64,000 nt of DNA from Anoxybacillus amylolyticus (GCF_001634285.1 NZ_CP015438.1:880001-944000), one strand, 5' to 3'. Positions 37,981-47,230 are shown, numbered from the stretch's first letter. Notes: generated by a model from the sequence alone, not told the origin. Numbers and translations are program-made.

Positions 37981-38575
37981 TATTAGGAAAGGCTTTTCTA
38001 TTTTTTAAATAAAAAAAGAAGATGATGATAGCGACGACAAGTGGGATTAGGTAACTGCTGTAATGCTCTGCGTATTGTTTTACCATTTTCCAATCCCTCC
38101 CTAATGTCCTTCCCAATGTGATGAATGTAAAAACCCAAAAAAAGGCGCCAGTGTAGGCAAAGATGGCAAATTTTTTAAAGCGGTACTCGTTAATTCCCGC
38201 AAGAAAGGCGGAGACGTGGCGGATGCCCGGGATAAAATAACCGATGAATAAGACGAACGGTCCCATTTTTGTAAAAAGCGTTTTTGCTTGCTCGATTCGT
38301 TTTTCGGTAATATGCAGTTTTGGCCCGAATTTATGCAAAAAAGGAGAGCCTAACCGGATACCTAAATAATAGCTAATCGTAATGCCTAATAACGCCCCAA
38401 CGAAACTGCATGTTAAAGTGAAGGGATAGGACATCATACCGGTTGAAACATTGTATCCAACATATGTCAATAACACTTCATCGGGCACAGGAAGACCGAT
38501 AATTCCTCCGGCTAAGGCAATCATAATACCGATATAGCCAAAGTGTTCAATAAAATGATGCAAATGTTGTTCCAT
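37976..38575 (-). CDS. DedA-family membrane protein
   Basis: The 199-residue product is a member of the DedA (SNARE-associated/VTT) family. Family motifs are GYIGIMIALAGGIIGLPVPDE and FIPGIRHVSAFLAGINEYRF, the latter with the conserved Gly-x-x-Arg. Members move or flip lipid carriers such as undecaprenyl phosphate or phospholipids. The ATG follows GTGCGGTGATTGA, a weak ribosome site. Confidence 0.9.
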   Translation of the reverse strand: MEQHLHHFIEHFGYIGIMIALAGGIIGLPVPDEVLLTYVGYNVSTGMMSYPFTLTCSFVGALLGITISYYLGIRLGSPFLHKFGPKLHITEKRIEQAKTLFTKMGPFVLFIGYFIPGIRHVSAFLAGINEYRFKKFAIFAYTGAFFWVFTFITLGRTLGRDWKMVKQYAEHYSSYLIPLVVAIIIFFFYLKNRKAFPNK

Positions 38576-38644
38576 TCAATCACCGCACTTTACTTGTTCA
38601 TCGTTATTTATTATAAACGACGGAGCGATGCAAAGGAAGCGGTG

Positions 38645-38682
38645 CTGTAAAAAACCCGCTCCGATGAACGGCAAGCGGGAGA
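38645..38682 (-). terminator. Terminator for the 37-aa peptide gene
   Basis: On the minus strand CTCCCGCTT/AGCGGGT is followed by a T run. Confidence 0.65.
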
Positions 38683-38688
38683 TAATCG

Positions 38689-38802
38689 TTATTTGCCTTC
38701 TTTGTCTAACTGTTCAAATGACTTTGCTTTTTCGTGCGGTGGATTTTGTGACTGTTTGCGCACCTTCCATTGTCGCTCTTTTTGCCGTTTGGATTGTGTC
38801 AA
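38689..38802 (-). CDS. Small basic protein (37 aa), DUF6254-like
   Basis: A TTG start at 38802 stands six bases behind GGGAGGTGAAC and opens a 37-codon frame rich in Lys, Gln and Arg (MTQSKRQKERQWKVRKQ) with an acidic C-terminus. Short proteins of this type are common in Bacillaceae and often annotated DUF6254. It has its own terminator. Function unknown. Confidence 0.7.
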   Translation of the reverse strand: MTQSKRQKERQWKVRKQSQNPPHEKAKSFEQLDKEGK

Positions 38803-38913
38803 GACGTTCACCTCCCTTTTTAGGATGGCATGTTTCATTGTAGGACATACGTATAGTTTAGCGATGGACAACAAATATTATAATTGTGATTAACGAAAAA
38901 GGAGGAGTTGCTG

Positions 38914-39093
38914 ATGAACGCAAAACGCGCACAAGAAATAGCAGCGTCACCAGTCATGGCGAATGTGACGTACAATGGGGAGCGCATTTATATTGAACAA
39001 GTGGATGAACAAAACGGCACCGCTTTAATTCATCCGTTACATGCGCCAAATAACAAGCAACGAGTAGCAGTTTCGAGCCTGCAAGAACATTAA
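38914..39093 (+). CDS. sspH: H-type small acid-soluble spore protein SspH
   Basis: A 59-residue SASP of the H type, the standard length for this minor spore protein. The family pattern is RAQEIAASPVMANVTYNGERIYIEQVDE, with a C-terminal VAVSSLQEH. ATG at 38914 follows AAGGAGGAG. Expected to be made in the forespore. Confidence 0.9.
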   Translation: MNAKRAQEIAASPVMANVTYNGERIYIEQVDEQNGTALIHPLHAPNNKQRVAVSSLQEH

Positions 39094-39119
39094 ACACCAC
39101 ATTTTTGTGGTGTTTTTCT
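39092..39119 (+). terminator. Terminator after sspH
   Basis: AACACCACA/TGTGGTGTT stem followed by T. Confidence 0.85.
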
Positions 39120-39123
39120 TATG

Positions 39124-39151
39124 TATCAAATCCCCCTCTTGTTCATACATT
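39124..39151 (+). promoter_or_regulatory. Candidate sigma-E promoter of spoVR copy 1
   Basis: CATACATT (39144-39151) fits the sigma-E -10 consensus, with TATCAAA 13 bp upstream as -35. The same sequence precedes the intact spoVR at 43997. spoVR is a sigma-E gene in B. subtilis. Confidence 0.55.
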
Positions 39152-39174
39152 GAGGTAAAGGGGGGGGAATGGGA

Positions 39175-39966
39175 ATGAAACAGGATGATTTAAAGGCGTT
39201 GGAGCGGGCGATTGCGGAAATTACGGAAATCGCGGAAGGATTTGGACTAGATTTTTATCCAATGCGTTATGAAATTTGTCCGGCGGATATCATTTATACA
39301 TTCGGGGCGTACGGAATGCCGACGCGCTTTTCCCATTGGAGTTTCGGCAAACAGTTTTATAAAATGAAGCTTCATTACGATTTAGGACTTAGTAAAATTT
39401 ATGAATTAGTCATTAATTCCGATCCATGTTATGCCTTTTTGCTCGATTCCAATTCTTTGATTCAAAATAAGCTGATTGTCGCCCACGTATTGGCCCATAG
39501 CGACTTTTTCAAAAACAATATTCGCTTCAGCAACACGAAACGCGATATGGTTGAAAGCATGGCTGCGACAGCGGAACGGATTAAACAGTATGAGCATCAC
39601 TATGGAAAATTGGAAGTAGAGAAATTTTTAGACGCGGTGTTGGCGATTCAGGAACATATTGACCCGTCGCTTTTGCGGCCGAAGCTATCGTGGACGCTTG
39701 AGGATACAGAAGTATATGAAGAAGAGCAAGTGAAGCCGAGCCCGTATGACGATTTATGGTCGCTTGACAAACGAAATAAGACGGCGCCGCCTCCGCGCAA
39801 AAAACGGCGTAAATTACCGCCGCAGCCGGAAAAAGATGTACTTTTGTTTATTGAGGAGTATAGCCGTGAACTGGACGACTGGCAGCGGGACATTATGACA
39901 ATGATGCGCGAAGAAATGTTGTATTTTTGGCCACAGCTTGAAACAAAAATCATGAATGAGGGCTGA
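39175..39966 (+). pseudogene. spoVR: Truncated spoVR (N-terminal 263 codons)
   Basis: The reading frame matches residues 1-262 of the intact SpoVR encoded at 44046 and then ends in TGA where the intact copy continues with GWASYW. Similarity stops at this point. The promoter, the ribosome site and the first 215 bases of coding sequence are identical between copies. A middle stretch (39390 to about 39670) carries many silent changes, a further block (about 39682-39815) is identical except for a missing codon, and the end diverges again. The product lacks the C-terminal half and is presumably inactive. Confidence 0.9.
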
Positions 39967-40004
39967 GCTTCGTTTCGCAAAGGAGCTTCAAATATGTAAA
40001 TGTG

Positions 40005-40034
40005 GAATCACTTGTATACGAAAGTGATTTTTTT
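40005..40034 (+). terminator. Terminator-like hairpin after truncated spoVR
   Basis: AATCACTT/AAGTGATT with a T run, at the boundary with the IS605-type element. Confidence 0.7.
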
Positions 40035-40197
40035 ATTTGTTTGATGTTGCAATTTTTAACATCTTTCCGAAAGAAGTCTCCCACTTCTAAACGAAGTGAA
40101 AGTGGGAGATGAATTTCGGTGAGGCGTAGGTATGAGTTGTTTCTTTTTTTGTGTTATGATATAATCAGTCTTAGAAAAATGAAAGACTGTTGTATAA

Positions 40198-40596
40198 ATG
40201 AAATTAGACAATAATAACCATTCAGTATTCCTGTTGTATTATCATCTTGTTCTGGTGGTAAAATATCGCAGACAAGTGATTGATGATACCATATCTGACT
40301 ATGCAAAAGATATGTTTGTGAGATTGGGGAAAAATTACAATATTTCCTTGGTCGAATGGAATCACGATATGGACCATGTGCATATTTTGTTCAAAGCACA
40401 TCCGAATAGTGAACTATCAAAGTTCATCAATGCCTATAAAAGTGCAAGTTCTCGACTGATTAAAAAGCATTTTCCGCAAGTGAAAAGAAAACTGTGGAAA
40501 GAATATTTTTGGTCAAGAAGTTTTTGCCTGCTTACAACGGGCGGTGCCCCCCTTAAAGTAATAAAAAAATATATAGAAAATCAAGGGATGAAGTGA
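40198..40596 (+). CDS. tnpA: IS200/IS605 transposase TnpA (HUH, Y1)
   Basis: A 132-residue single-strand transposase with the HUH motif HVHILF. The catalytic Tyr is in the C-terminal helix VIKKYIENQ. The length is close to the family norm, so it looks intact. The start ATG at 40198 has a weak ribosome site. Confidence 0.92.
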   Translation: MKLDNNNHSVFLLYYHLVLVVKYRRQVIDDTISDYAKDMFVRLGKNYNISLVEWNHDMDHVHILFKAHPNSELSKFINAYKSASSRLIKKHFPQVKRKLWKEYFWSRSFCLLTTGGAPLKVIKKYIENQGMK

Positions 40597-40608
40597 TGTG
40601 GTGTCGAT

Positions 40609-41718
40609 ATGGTAAACAAAGCCTATCAGTTCCGCTTGTACCCAACAAAAGAACAAGAACAGCTGCTTGCCAAAACCTTCGGTTGTGTCCGTTTCGTTTA
40701 TAACAAAATGCTTGAAGAACGCATACAAATTTATGAAAAGTTCAAAGACGACAAAGAAGCTTTGAAAAAACAAACATTTCCGACCCCTGCCAAGTACAAA
40801 AAGGAGTTTCCTTGGCTTAAAGAAGTGGATAGCCTTGCGCTGGCAAACGCCCAATTGAATTTGCAGAAAGCGTTTCAAAATTTCTTTTCGGGTCGTGCTG
40901 GATTTCCAAAGTTCAAAAACCGCAAGGCGAAACAGTCGTACACCACAAATGTGGTCAATGGCAATATTCAACTTTCAGATGGCTATATCAAGTTACCCAA
41001 ACGGAAATGGGTCAAGTTCAAGCAACATCGGGAGATTCCTGCCCACCATATCATCAAGGCTTGTACGATCACGAAAACAAAAACAGGAAAATACTATGTT
41101 TCTATTCTTACAGAGTACGAACATCAACCTGTACCAAAAGAAATACAAACGGTTGTTGGGCTTGATTTTTCCATGAATACGCTGTATGTCGATAGCGAGG
41201 GTAAGAGAGCCAATTATCCTCGTTTCTATCGGCAAGCATTGGAAAAATTAGCGAAAGAACAACGGATATTATCACGCCGAAAGAAAGGGTCTAATCGTTG
41301 GCATAAACAGCGTCTGAAAATTGCAAAGCTACATGAAAAAATGGCGAACCAACGAAAAGACTTTCTGCATAAGGAGTCGCACCAATTAGCGAAACTTTAT
41401 GATTGCGTGGTCATCGAAGACCTCAACATGAAAGGGATGTCGCAAGTCCTGAATTTCGGCAAGAGCGTTCATGACAACGGCTGGGGGATGTTCACGACAT
41501 TTCTCCAATACAAGTTAGAGGAGCAAGGGAAAAAGCTTATCAAAATAGATAAGTGGTTTCCGTCATCTAAAACTTGTTCATGTTGCGGTCAAGTAAAGGA
41601 ATCTTTATCGCTTTCTGAGCGTACATTCCGCTGTGAATGTGGATTCGAGAGCGACAGGGACGTCAATGCGGCAATCAATATCAAACATGAGGGCATGAAA
41701 CGATTAGCGATAGCCTAA
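40609..41718 (+). CDS. tnpB: TnpB RNA-guided nuclease (IS605 OrfB)
   Basis: A 369-residue TnpB, the ancestor-type relative of Cas12. It has an N-terminal helical region (YQFRLYPTKEQEQLL) and an OrfB/RuvC core with Asp in GLDFSMN (about residue 187) and Glu in VIEDLNMKGM. The zinc ribbon CSCCG...CECG and the final RuvC Asp in SDRDVNAAINI complete it. All catalytic residues are present. It starts 12 bp after tnpA. TnpB cuts DNA guided by an RNA encoded at the right end, which favours keeping the element in place. Confidence 0.95.
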   Translation: MVNKAYQFRLYPTKEQEQLLAKTFGCVRFVYNKMLEERIQIYEKFKDDKEALKKQTFPTPAKYKKEFPWLKEVDSLALANAQLNLQKAFQNFFSGRAGFPKFKNRKAKQSYTTNVVNGNIQLSDGYIKLPKRKWVKFKQHREIPAHHIIKACTITKTKTGKYYVSILTEYEHQPVPKEIQTVVGLDFSMNTLYVDSEGKRANYPRFYRQALEKLAKEQRILSRRKKGSNRWHKQRLKIAKLHEKMANQRKDFLHKESHQLAKLYDCVVIEDLNMKGMSQVLNFGKSVHDNGWGMFTTFLQYKLEEQGKKLIKIDKWFPSSKTCSCCGQVKESLSLSERTFRCECGFESDRDVNAAINIKHEGMKRLAIA

Positions 41719-41825
41719 CTTGTCCTCGAACCGTGGGACACACGGGGATCGCTCAGTCAACTTCCCGTCATGAGATGGGATTACCTGAGAAGTCTCCACC
41801 TCTAAGCGAAGCGTAGGTGGTGGGA
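41620..41825 (+). ncRNA. Probable omega RNA (reRNA) of TnpB
   Basis: In IS605 elements the guide scaffold covers the 3' end of tnpB and the right end. Here that region holds the AGTCTCCACC...GGTGGTGGGAG hairpins and ends near 41825-41832. The guide would be the flanking host sequence that follows. Position inferred from family knowledge, not from a motif search. Confidence 0.5.
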
Positions 41826-42050
41826 GCATGTCACTTATTGCTCATTTGATTAATGGTTTGCTGTATGGTTCGATAATGTTTAGTGATCATGCTAAAATAA
41901 CGTTTGTAATACATTTTTGTCTTAGTGAATCATAAATTTCTTTGACAAATGGAAAATTGTATAATTTGTTGAATGTTAAAAGGATTGTTTCTTTTCGTTG
42001 TCAAATAATTTGTAGTAAATATTAGAAATTTAAAGGGGATATATGGCGGA
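41826..42050 (+). other. AT-rich leader of the AlbA_2/GHKL gene
   Basis: About 225 bp without a gene between the IS605 right end and the ATP-binding protein gene. TTGACA at 41941 and TATAAT at 41959 occur but only 12 bp apart, too close for a standard promoter; no other feature was seen. Confidence 0.4.
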
Positions 42051-43922
42051 ATGGACCCGAAGGATTTGTTGCGTATTATAGACGATGGAGAAAATGCTGA
42101 ATTGGAATGTAAAGCAGCCAAAGGCGGGTTACCGAAAGATGTTTGGGAAACGTATTCTGCTTTTGCAAATACAAATGGCGGTATTATTTTGCTTGGGGTC
42201 GAGCAAAAAGGACAAGAGTTTTTCCCAGTCGATGTTGATGCAAAAAAGTTAGTCAAAGACTTTTGGGATGGAATTAATAATCCACAAAGGATTAGTAAAA
42301 ATATCTTAGTGGATCGAAATGTAGAAATTGTTCAAGTTGACGGAAAAGAAATCGTGAAAATTTATGTTCCAAGAGCTTCACGTGAGGACAAGCCAATTTA
42401 TATTGGTCATAATCCTTTTACAGGTACATATCGCCGCAATTATGAAGGAGACTATAAATGTACAAAAGAAGAAGTACAGCGAATGATAGCGGACCAATCT
42501 CCAATTCCTCAAGACAGCAAAGTTCTTCCCAATTACGGTTTAAATGATTTGAATATGGAATCGGTGAGAAGTTATCGAAATCGCTTTTCTTCTTTGAAAC
42601 CAGATCATCCTTGGAATGGTTTAGAACTGAAGGAATTTTTATATAAAATTGGAGCTTTGGGAAGGCTACGCGAAACCAACGAGGAAGGGCTAACATTAGC
42701 TGGGTTGCTCATGTTTGGGGAAGAGCGCAGCATTACAGAGTATTTACCGCAGTATTTCTTAGAATATCGGGAAAAGAGTTCGGATGTGCCGGGGGAGAGA
42801 TGGACAGATCGGATTATTTCTTCCGACGGCACTTGGTCGGGGAATTTGTATGATTTTTATTTTAAAGTGATCCGCAGACTAACGGATGATTTAAACATTC
42901 CTTTTCAAATGGAGGGGATTTTTCGCAAGGATGATACAAGGGTGCACGCTGCTCTTCGTGAGGCTTTAGTCAATACGTTGGCTCATGCCGATTACTACGG
43001 GCAACGCGGAATTGTTATCGAAAAGGAAAAGATGTTATTTCGATTTTCCAACCCGGGTGTTCTTCGGATTCCCTTGCAACAAGCACTGAAAGGTGGAATA
43101 AGTGATCCGAGAAATCCAACGATTTTTAAAATGTTTATGTTAATCGGACTTGGTGAACGGGCAGGGTCGGGGATTGAGAATATTCATTTGGCGTGGAAAG
43201 AACAACATTGGACTGCCCCAGAATTAATTGAAGAATTTCAGCCGGATCGCACGATTCTTACGTTGCGAACAACTTCATTATTACCGCAGGAAAGCGTCGA
43301 TTTTCTAAAAGCAGTTCTTGGGAAACATTATAAGTTTTTAACCAATGATGAAGTATTAATTTTAGTGACGGCACATCAAGAAAATTATGTGACTAATACG
43401 AGATTGCAAAGCCTGACAGATAAAAAGAGTGATGAAATAAGCAAATTATTATCCGGACTTGTGGAAAAAGGATATTTAGAACCAAATGGACAAGGAAGAG
43501 GTACAAAATATACGCTAACGGAAATGTTTCATCAAAAGTCTATAGGGAACTCCAGATATAATCGGATAAGCTCCGGACCTAATGTTAATAACTCCGGACT
43601 TAACGCTGCTAACTCCGGACCTAACGAAAACGGACAAACAAAAGATCGTGAAAAAGTTCTATTCGATATTTCTGAATTGACAAGGAAGAAAAAAAGATTA
43701 CATCCTTCCGAAATGGATGAAATCATTTTAAATCTTTGTGCCATTAGGCCGTTAACGCTCAAAGAATTAAGTGAATTACTGAATCGGCAGATGGATCCTC
43801 TTCGCAAAAAGTACATTTCACGATTGCTTAAGGAAGGAAAGTTAGAACTGCTATATCCAGAGCAAGTAAACCATCCGAAACAAGCATATATGACACGCTC
43901 TCTTTTTACAAACCAGCATTAG
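42051..43922 (+). CDS. AlbA_2 / GHKL ATP-binding protein with C-terminal winged helices
   Basis: A 623-residue protein. Residues 1-130 form an AlbA_2/Schlafen-type domain (ELECKAAKGGLPKDVWETYSA, FANTNGGIILLGV). Residues 290-400 form a HATPase_c_4 (GHKL-like) domain (ALREALVNTLAHADY, FSNPG, GERAGSGI). The C-terminal 200 residues look like two winged helices separated by a linker with three 7-residue repeats (SSGPNVN, NSGLNAA, NSGPNEN). Such proteins are called ATP-dependent helicase RecG-related in older annotation; roles in transcription control or phage defence are suspected. ATG at 42051 is 12 bases from AAAGGGG. It lies in inserted DNA between the spoVR copies. Confidence 0.75.
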   Translation: MDPKDLLRIIDDGENAELECKAAKGGLPKDVWETYSAFANTNGGIILLGVEQKGQEFFPVDVDAKKLVKDFWDGINNPQRISKNILVDRNVEIVQVDGKEIVKIYVPRASREDKPIYIGHNPFTGTYRRNYEGDYKCTKEEVQRMIADQSPIPQDSKVLPNYGLNDLNMESVRSYRNRFSSLKPDHPWNGLELKEFLYKIGALGRLRETNEEGLTLAGLLMFGEERSITEYLPQYFLEYREKSSDVPGERWTDRIISSDGTWSGNLYDFYFKVIRRLTDDLNIPFQMEGIFRKDDTRVHAALREALVNTLAHADYYGQRGIVIEKEKMLFRFSNPGVLRIPLQQALKGGISDPRNPTIFKMFMLIGLGERAGSGIENIHLAWKEQHWTAPELIEEFQPDRTILTLRTTSLLPQESVDFLKAVLGKHYKFLTNDEVLILVTAHQENYVTNTRLQSLTDKKSDEISKLLSGLVEKGYLEPNGQGRGTKYTLTEMFHQKSIGNSRYNRISSGPNVNNSGLNAANSGPNENGQTKDREKVLFDISELTRKKKRLHPSEMDEIILNLCAIRPLTLKELSELLNRQMDPLRKKYISRLLKEGKLELLYPEQVNHPKQAYMTRSLFTNQH

Positions 43923-44045
43923 GATACTCGATTCTTCATGCCGGTTTATTGTTATGTATATAATTTTATAAATGTATGTTTTCGTTCTATGATGCGTATC
44001 AAATCCCCCTCTTGTTCATACATTGAGGTAAAGGGGGGAATGGGA

Positions 44046-45464
44046 ATGAAACAGGATGATTTAAAGGCGTTGGAGCGGGCGATTGCGGAAATTACGGAAA
44101 TCGCGGAAGGATTTGGACTAGATTTTTATCCAATGCGTTATGAAATTTGTCCGGCGGATATCATTTATACATTCGGGGCGTACGGAATGCCGACGCGCTT
44201 TTCCCATTGGAGTTTCGGCAAACAGTTTTATAAAATGAAGCTTCATTACGATTTAGGACTAAGCAAAATTTATGAACTAGTGATTAACTCTGACCCGTGC
44301 TACGCCTTTTTGTTAGACTCTAATTCGCTTATTCAAAATAAGCTAATCGTTGCTCACGTATTGGCACATAGTGATTTTTTTAAAAATAACGTTCGCTTCA
44401 GCAATACAAAGCGTGATATGGTCGAAAGTATGGCAGCGACAGCGGAACGGGTTAAGCAGTACGAGCATCAGTATGGAAAATTGGAAGTGGAAAGGTTTTT
44501 AGATGCCGTATTGGCGATTCAAGAACATATTGACCCATCGCTTTTACGACCGAAGCTATCGTGGACGCTTGAGGATACAGAAGTATATGAAGAAGAAGAG
44601 CAAGTGAAGCCGAGCCCGTATGACGATTTATGGTCGCTTGACAAACGAAATAAGACGGCGCCGCCTCCGCGCAAAAAACGGCGTAAATTCCCGCCGCAGC
44701 CGGAAAAAGACGTGCTGTTGTTCATTGAAGAATACAGCCGTGAACTCGAAGATTGGCAGCGCGATATTTTGACGATGATGCGTGAAGAGATGCTTTATTT
44801 TTGGCCGCAGCTTGAAACAAAAATCATGAATGAAGGATGGGCGTCGTATTGGCATCAGCGCATTTTGCGGGAGATGGACTTAACGAGTGATGAGGCAATT
44901 GAGTTTGCGAAGCTGAATGCAGGAGTTGTGCAGCCGTCGCGAACGAGCATTAATCCATATTATTTAGGGTTGAAAATTTTTGAAGACATTGAAGAGCGGT
45001 GGAACAATCCGACAGAAGAGATGAAGCGAAGAGGGGTGAAACCGGGTTCAGGAAGAGAGAAAATTTTCGAAGTGCGTGAATTAGATTCCGATATTTCATT
45101 CCTTCGCAATTATTTAACGAAAGAGCTTGTCATGCGCGAAGATATGTATTTATTTCAAAAGCAAGGAAAAGACTATAAAATTGTCGATAAAAACTGGGGA
45201 AATGTTCGTGACCAGCTAGTAAGTATGCGTGTTAATGGGGGATTCCCATATATAACTGTAAACGACGGCGATTATATGCGAAACGGGGAGCTCTATTTAA
45301 AACATTGGTACGAAAGCATTGAACTCGATATTAAATATTTAGAAAAAGTGCTTCCGTACATTTACCAGCTATGGGGGCGTACAGTGCATATGGAAACGAT
45401 GGTGGAAAATAAACCGGTGTTGTTTACGTATGACGGAAAAACGGTGCATCGGAAGTATATATAA
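44046..45464 (+). CDS. spoVR: Stage V sporulation protein R (SpoVR), intact copy
   Basis: A 472-residue SpoVR, close to the B. subtilis length, needed for normal spore cortex formation. The family core is [25 protein letters not shown] (residues about 24-48), followed by [11 protein letters not shown] and, in the C-terminal half, [16 protein letters not shown] at 44046 follows AAAGGGGGGAATGGG, and the sigma-E-like CATACATT lies about 30 bp further upstream. A truncated copy with the same promoter region is found 4.9 kb upstream. Confidence 0.94.
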   Translation: MKQDDLKALERAIAEITEIAEGFGLDFYPMRYEICPADIIYTFGAYGMPTRFSHWSFGKQFYKMKLHYDLGLSKIYELVINSDPCYAFLLDSNSLIQNKLIVAHVLAHSDFFKNNVRFSNTKRDMVESMAATAERVKQYEHQYGKLEVERFLDAVLAIQEHIDPSLLRPKLSWTLEDTEVYEEEEQVKPSPYDDLWSLDKRNKTAPPPRKKRRKFPPQPEKDVLLFIEEYSRELEDWQRDILTMMREEMLYFWPQLETKIMNEGWASYWHQRILREMDLTSDEAIEFAKLNAGVVQPSRTSINPYYLGLKIFEDIEERWNNPTEEMKRRGVKPGSGREKIFEVRELDSDISFLRNYLTKELVMREDMYLFQKQGKDYKIVDKNWGNVRDQLVSMRVNGGFPYITVNDGDYMRNGELYLKHWYESIELDIKYLEKVLPYIYQLWGRTVHMETMVENKPVLFTYDGKTVHRKYI

Positions 45465-45500
45465 AAAGGGCGCCCCTTTATGCAAGGGCACCCTTTTTTC
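45461..45500. terminator. Bidirectional terminator between spoVR and amtB
   Basis: AAAAAGGGCGCCCCTT/AAGGGCACCCTTTTTT stem-loop. Confidence 0.85.
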
Positions 45501-45503
45501 TTT

Positions 45504-46805
45504 TTATCCAAGTGCTTTTTTGTTGTTGACTGGAGCAACGACAATGCCGGTCGTTTCTTCAAAGTCATACAAGCCGGTAGGAAGATCGGTAAAACGCTCT
45601 AGTTCGTTGTAGGCTGGAATACCATGATACGCCATATCCAATCCTTCTTCCTCCTCGCGCTCTGTTGCGCGGAATCCCACTGTTTTTTCACAAACTTTTG
45701 CCATTAACGTCCCTCCGAGCATCCCCCAGACGATGACAACCGCTGCTCCTAATAACTGAACAAGGAAGAGCGAAACATGACCGGTCGTAAGAAGACCTTG
45801 CGACGTATCAAACAACCCGACAGCAATCGTACCGAACACGCCATTGAAACCGTGCACCGCTACCGCACCAACCGGATCGTCCACTTTAACCGAATCAACA
45901 AATAATGTCGCGTAGATGACGATGATTCCGCTGATCGCCCCAATGACAATTGCGCTCCATTGGGAAACGAACGCGCATCCGGCTGTGATGGCGACAAGAC
46001 CTGACAACACGCCGTTAATCGTCATACTCGGGTCGGCTTTCCCGTATTTTTTCATCGTTAGAAAGAGCGCGGTTGTTCCACCGCTTGCCCCAGCTAACAT
46101 CGTATTAAGCGCAATCGAAGCAAGCGACGTATTTGCGGCGTCTAGCGTACTTCCAGCGTTAAAAGCAAACCAACCGAACCATAAAATAAACGCACCTGCT
46201 GAAGCTAGCGGAATGTTACTTGGGGCAAAGACGTTGACGCTTCCGTCTGAGTTAAACCGTCCTTTTCTCGGACCTAACAGCTTTGCCATGGCGAAAGCAG
46301 CGAAGCCTCCGACTGCATGAATGGCTGCGGAACCGGCAAAATCTTTCATTCCTAATTTCGCTAACCACCCATCGCTATTCCAAATCCAATGGCCGGACAA
46401 CGGGTAGACGATTGTGCAGATGAGCGCAGCGGTCATGATATATGCTTTAAAACTCATGCGCTCTGCCACAGCGCCAGAAATGATCGAGATGCATGCGACC
46501 GCAAAACCGATTTGAAAAAGGACAAACGCGGCGCTAGGCAGCTTGAGCGAAAGCGAAATATTTTCAGGCGCTCCGAACAAATTCGTGCCGATCAGTCCAA
46601 ACGCATCTTTTCCGAACATCATGCCAAAACCGATGAGCCAAAACGCAAGCGCTCCGATCGTTAAGTCGACAAAAATTTTCATCGTCACGTTGACGGCGTT
46701 TTTTGTCCGGACGAGCCCTGCTTCCAATAAACTGAATCCGCCTTCCATAAATAACACCATCGCCGCTGCGAGAACGACCCAAATGGTATTCACATACGTC
46801 ATCAT
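45504..46805 (-). CDS. amtB: Ammonium transporter AmtB/NrgA
   Basis: A 433-residue Amt channel with eleven helices. Family motifs are MEGGFSLLEAGLVRTKN at the N-terminus, DFAGSAAIHAVGGFAAF with the first pore His, and AVHGFNGVFGTIAVG with the second. The C-terminal tail ends beyond the usual GlnK-binding region (GIPAYNE). It overlaps the upstream glnK by ATGA, so GlnK and AmtB are translationally coupled. Control is by the TnrA/GlnR boxes before glnK. Confidence 0.95.
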   Translation of the reverse strand: MMTYVNTIWVVLAAAMVLFMEGGFSLLEAGLVRTKNAVNVTMKIFVDLTIGALAFWLIGFGMMFGKDAFGLIGTNLFGAPENISLSLKLPSAAFVLFQIGFAVACISIISGAVAERMSFKAYIMTAALICTIVYPLSGHWIWNSDGWLAKLGMKDFAGSAAIHAVGGFAAFAMAKLLGPRKGRFNSDGSVNVFAPSNIPLASAGAFILWFGWFAFNAGSTLDAANTSLASIALNTMLAGASGGTTALFLTMKKYGKADPSMTINGVLSGLVAITAGCAFVSQWSAIVIGAISGIIVIYATLFVDSVKVDDPVGAVAVHGFNGVFGTIAVGLFDTSQGLLTTGHVSLFLVQLLGAAVVIVWGMLGGTLMAKVCEKTVGFRATEREEEEGLDMAYHGIPAYNELERFTDLPTGLYDFEETTGIVVAPVNNKKALG

Positions 46806-47170
46806 GAACGTCCCTCCTGTTGGTTTGCTAAATCGTCAATATCATAATCGAGCGTTCCTGTGCGAATGTTGTAAGCCTCTAAAATCGGATAAACAAAAAT
46901 TTTTCCATCGCCTTCTTCTCCTGTTTGGGCGGCAGCGACAATCGTTTGAATCGTCCGTTCCACCATATAGTCGGAAAGGATGATTTCGAGCTTGACTTTT
47001 GGATGTAAGGTGACTTTATAGTTTTTGCCGCGATACACTCCTTGCGTATCTTTCTGCTTTCCTCTTCCGACGACTTGAGATACCGTAAAACCAGTGACGC
47101 CGATTTGCTTTAGCCCTTTAATTGTCTCCGTTAATTTTTCTGGCCGGATAATCGCCTCAATTTTTTTCAT
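46802..47170 (-). CDS. glnK: Nitrogen regulatory PII protein GlnK/NrgB
   Basis: A 122-residue PII protein. The T-loop holds Tyr51 in YRGKNYKVTLHPKVK, and the ATP-binding segment is TGEEGDGKIFV. It binds AmtB and gates ammonium uptake and, in Bacillus, interacts with TnrA. ATG at 47170 follows GTGAAGGAAAC. In B. subtilis the order is nrgA-nrgB; here the PII gene comes first. Confidence 0.93.
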   Translation of the reverse strand: MKKIEAIIRPEKLTETIKGLKQIGVTGFTVSQVVGRGKQKDTQGVYRGKNYKVTLHPKVKLEIILSDYMVERTIQTIVAAAQTGEEGDGKIFVYPILEAYNIRTGTLDYDIDDLANQQEGRS

Positions 47171-47191
47171 GTTTCCTTCACCCCGCCCGTT

Positions 47192-47230
47192 TGTTAGATT
47201 TTCTAACATTATATGTTAAACATTATAACA
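47192..47230 (-). promoter_or_regulatory. Two TnrA/GlnR boxes overlapping the glnK promoter
   Basis: TGTTAGATTTTCTAACA (47192-47208) and TGTTAAACATTATAACA (47214-47230) both fit TGTNA-N7-TNACA exactly. Their centres are 22 bp apart, two helical turns. The second box covers the -10 element, the first lies just downstream of it, so repression is the expected effect. Confidence 0.85.

Larger units (their letters stand above)
40077..41825 (+). mobile_element. IS200/IS605-family insertion sequence with tnpA and tnpB
   Basis: The left side carries a subterminal hairpin (CTCCCACTT/AAGTGGGAG, 40077-40109). The right side carries a related hairpin (CCACCT/AGGTGG, 41796-41820) with a similar preceding sequence AGTCTCC. 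Between them lie intact tnpA and tnpB in the same direction. There are no inverted terminal repeats or target duplication, as expected. The exact cleavage sites were not fixed. Confidence 0.85.

Noticed and set aside
41941-41964. Standard promoter TTGACA...TATAAT before the AlbA_2/GHKL gene
   Set aside because: The boxes are only 12 bp apart, incompatible with sigma-A recognition.
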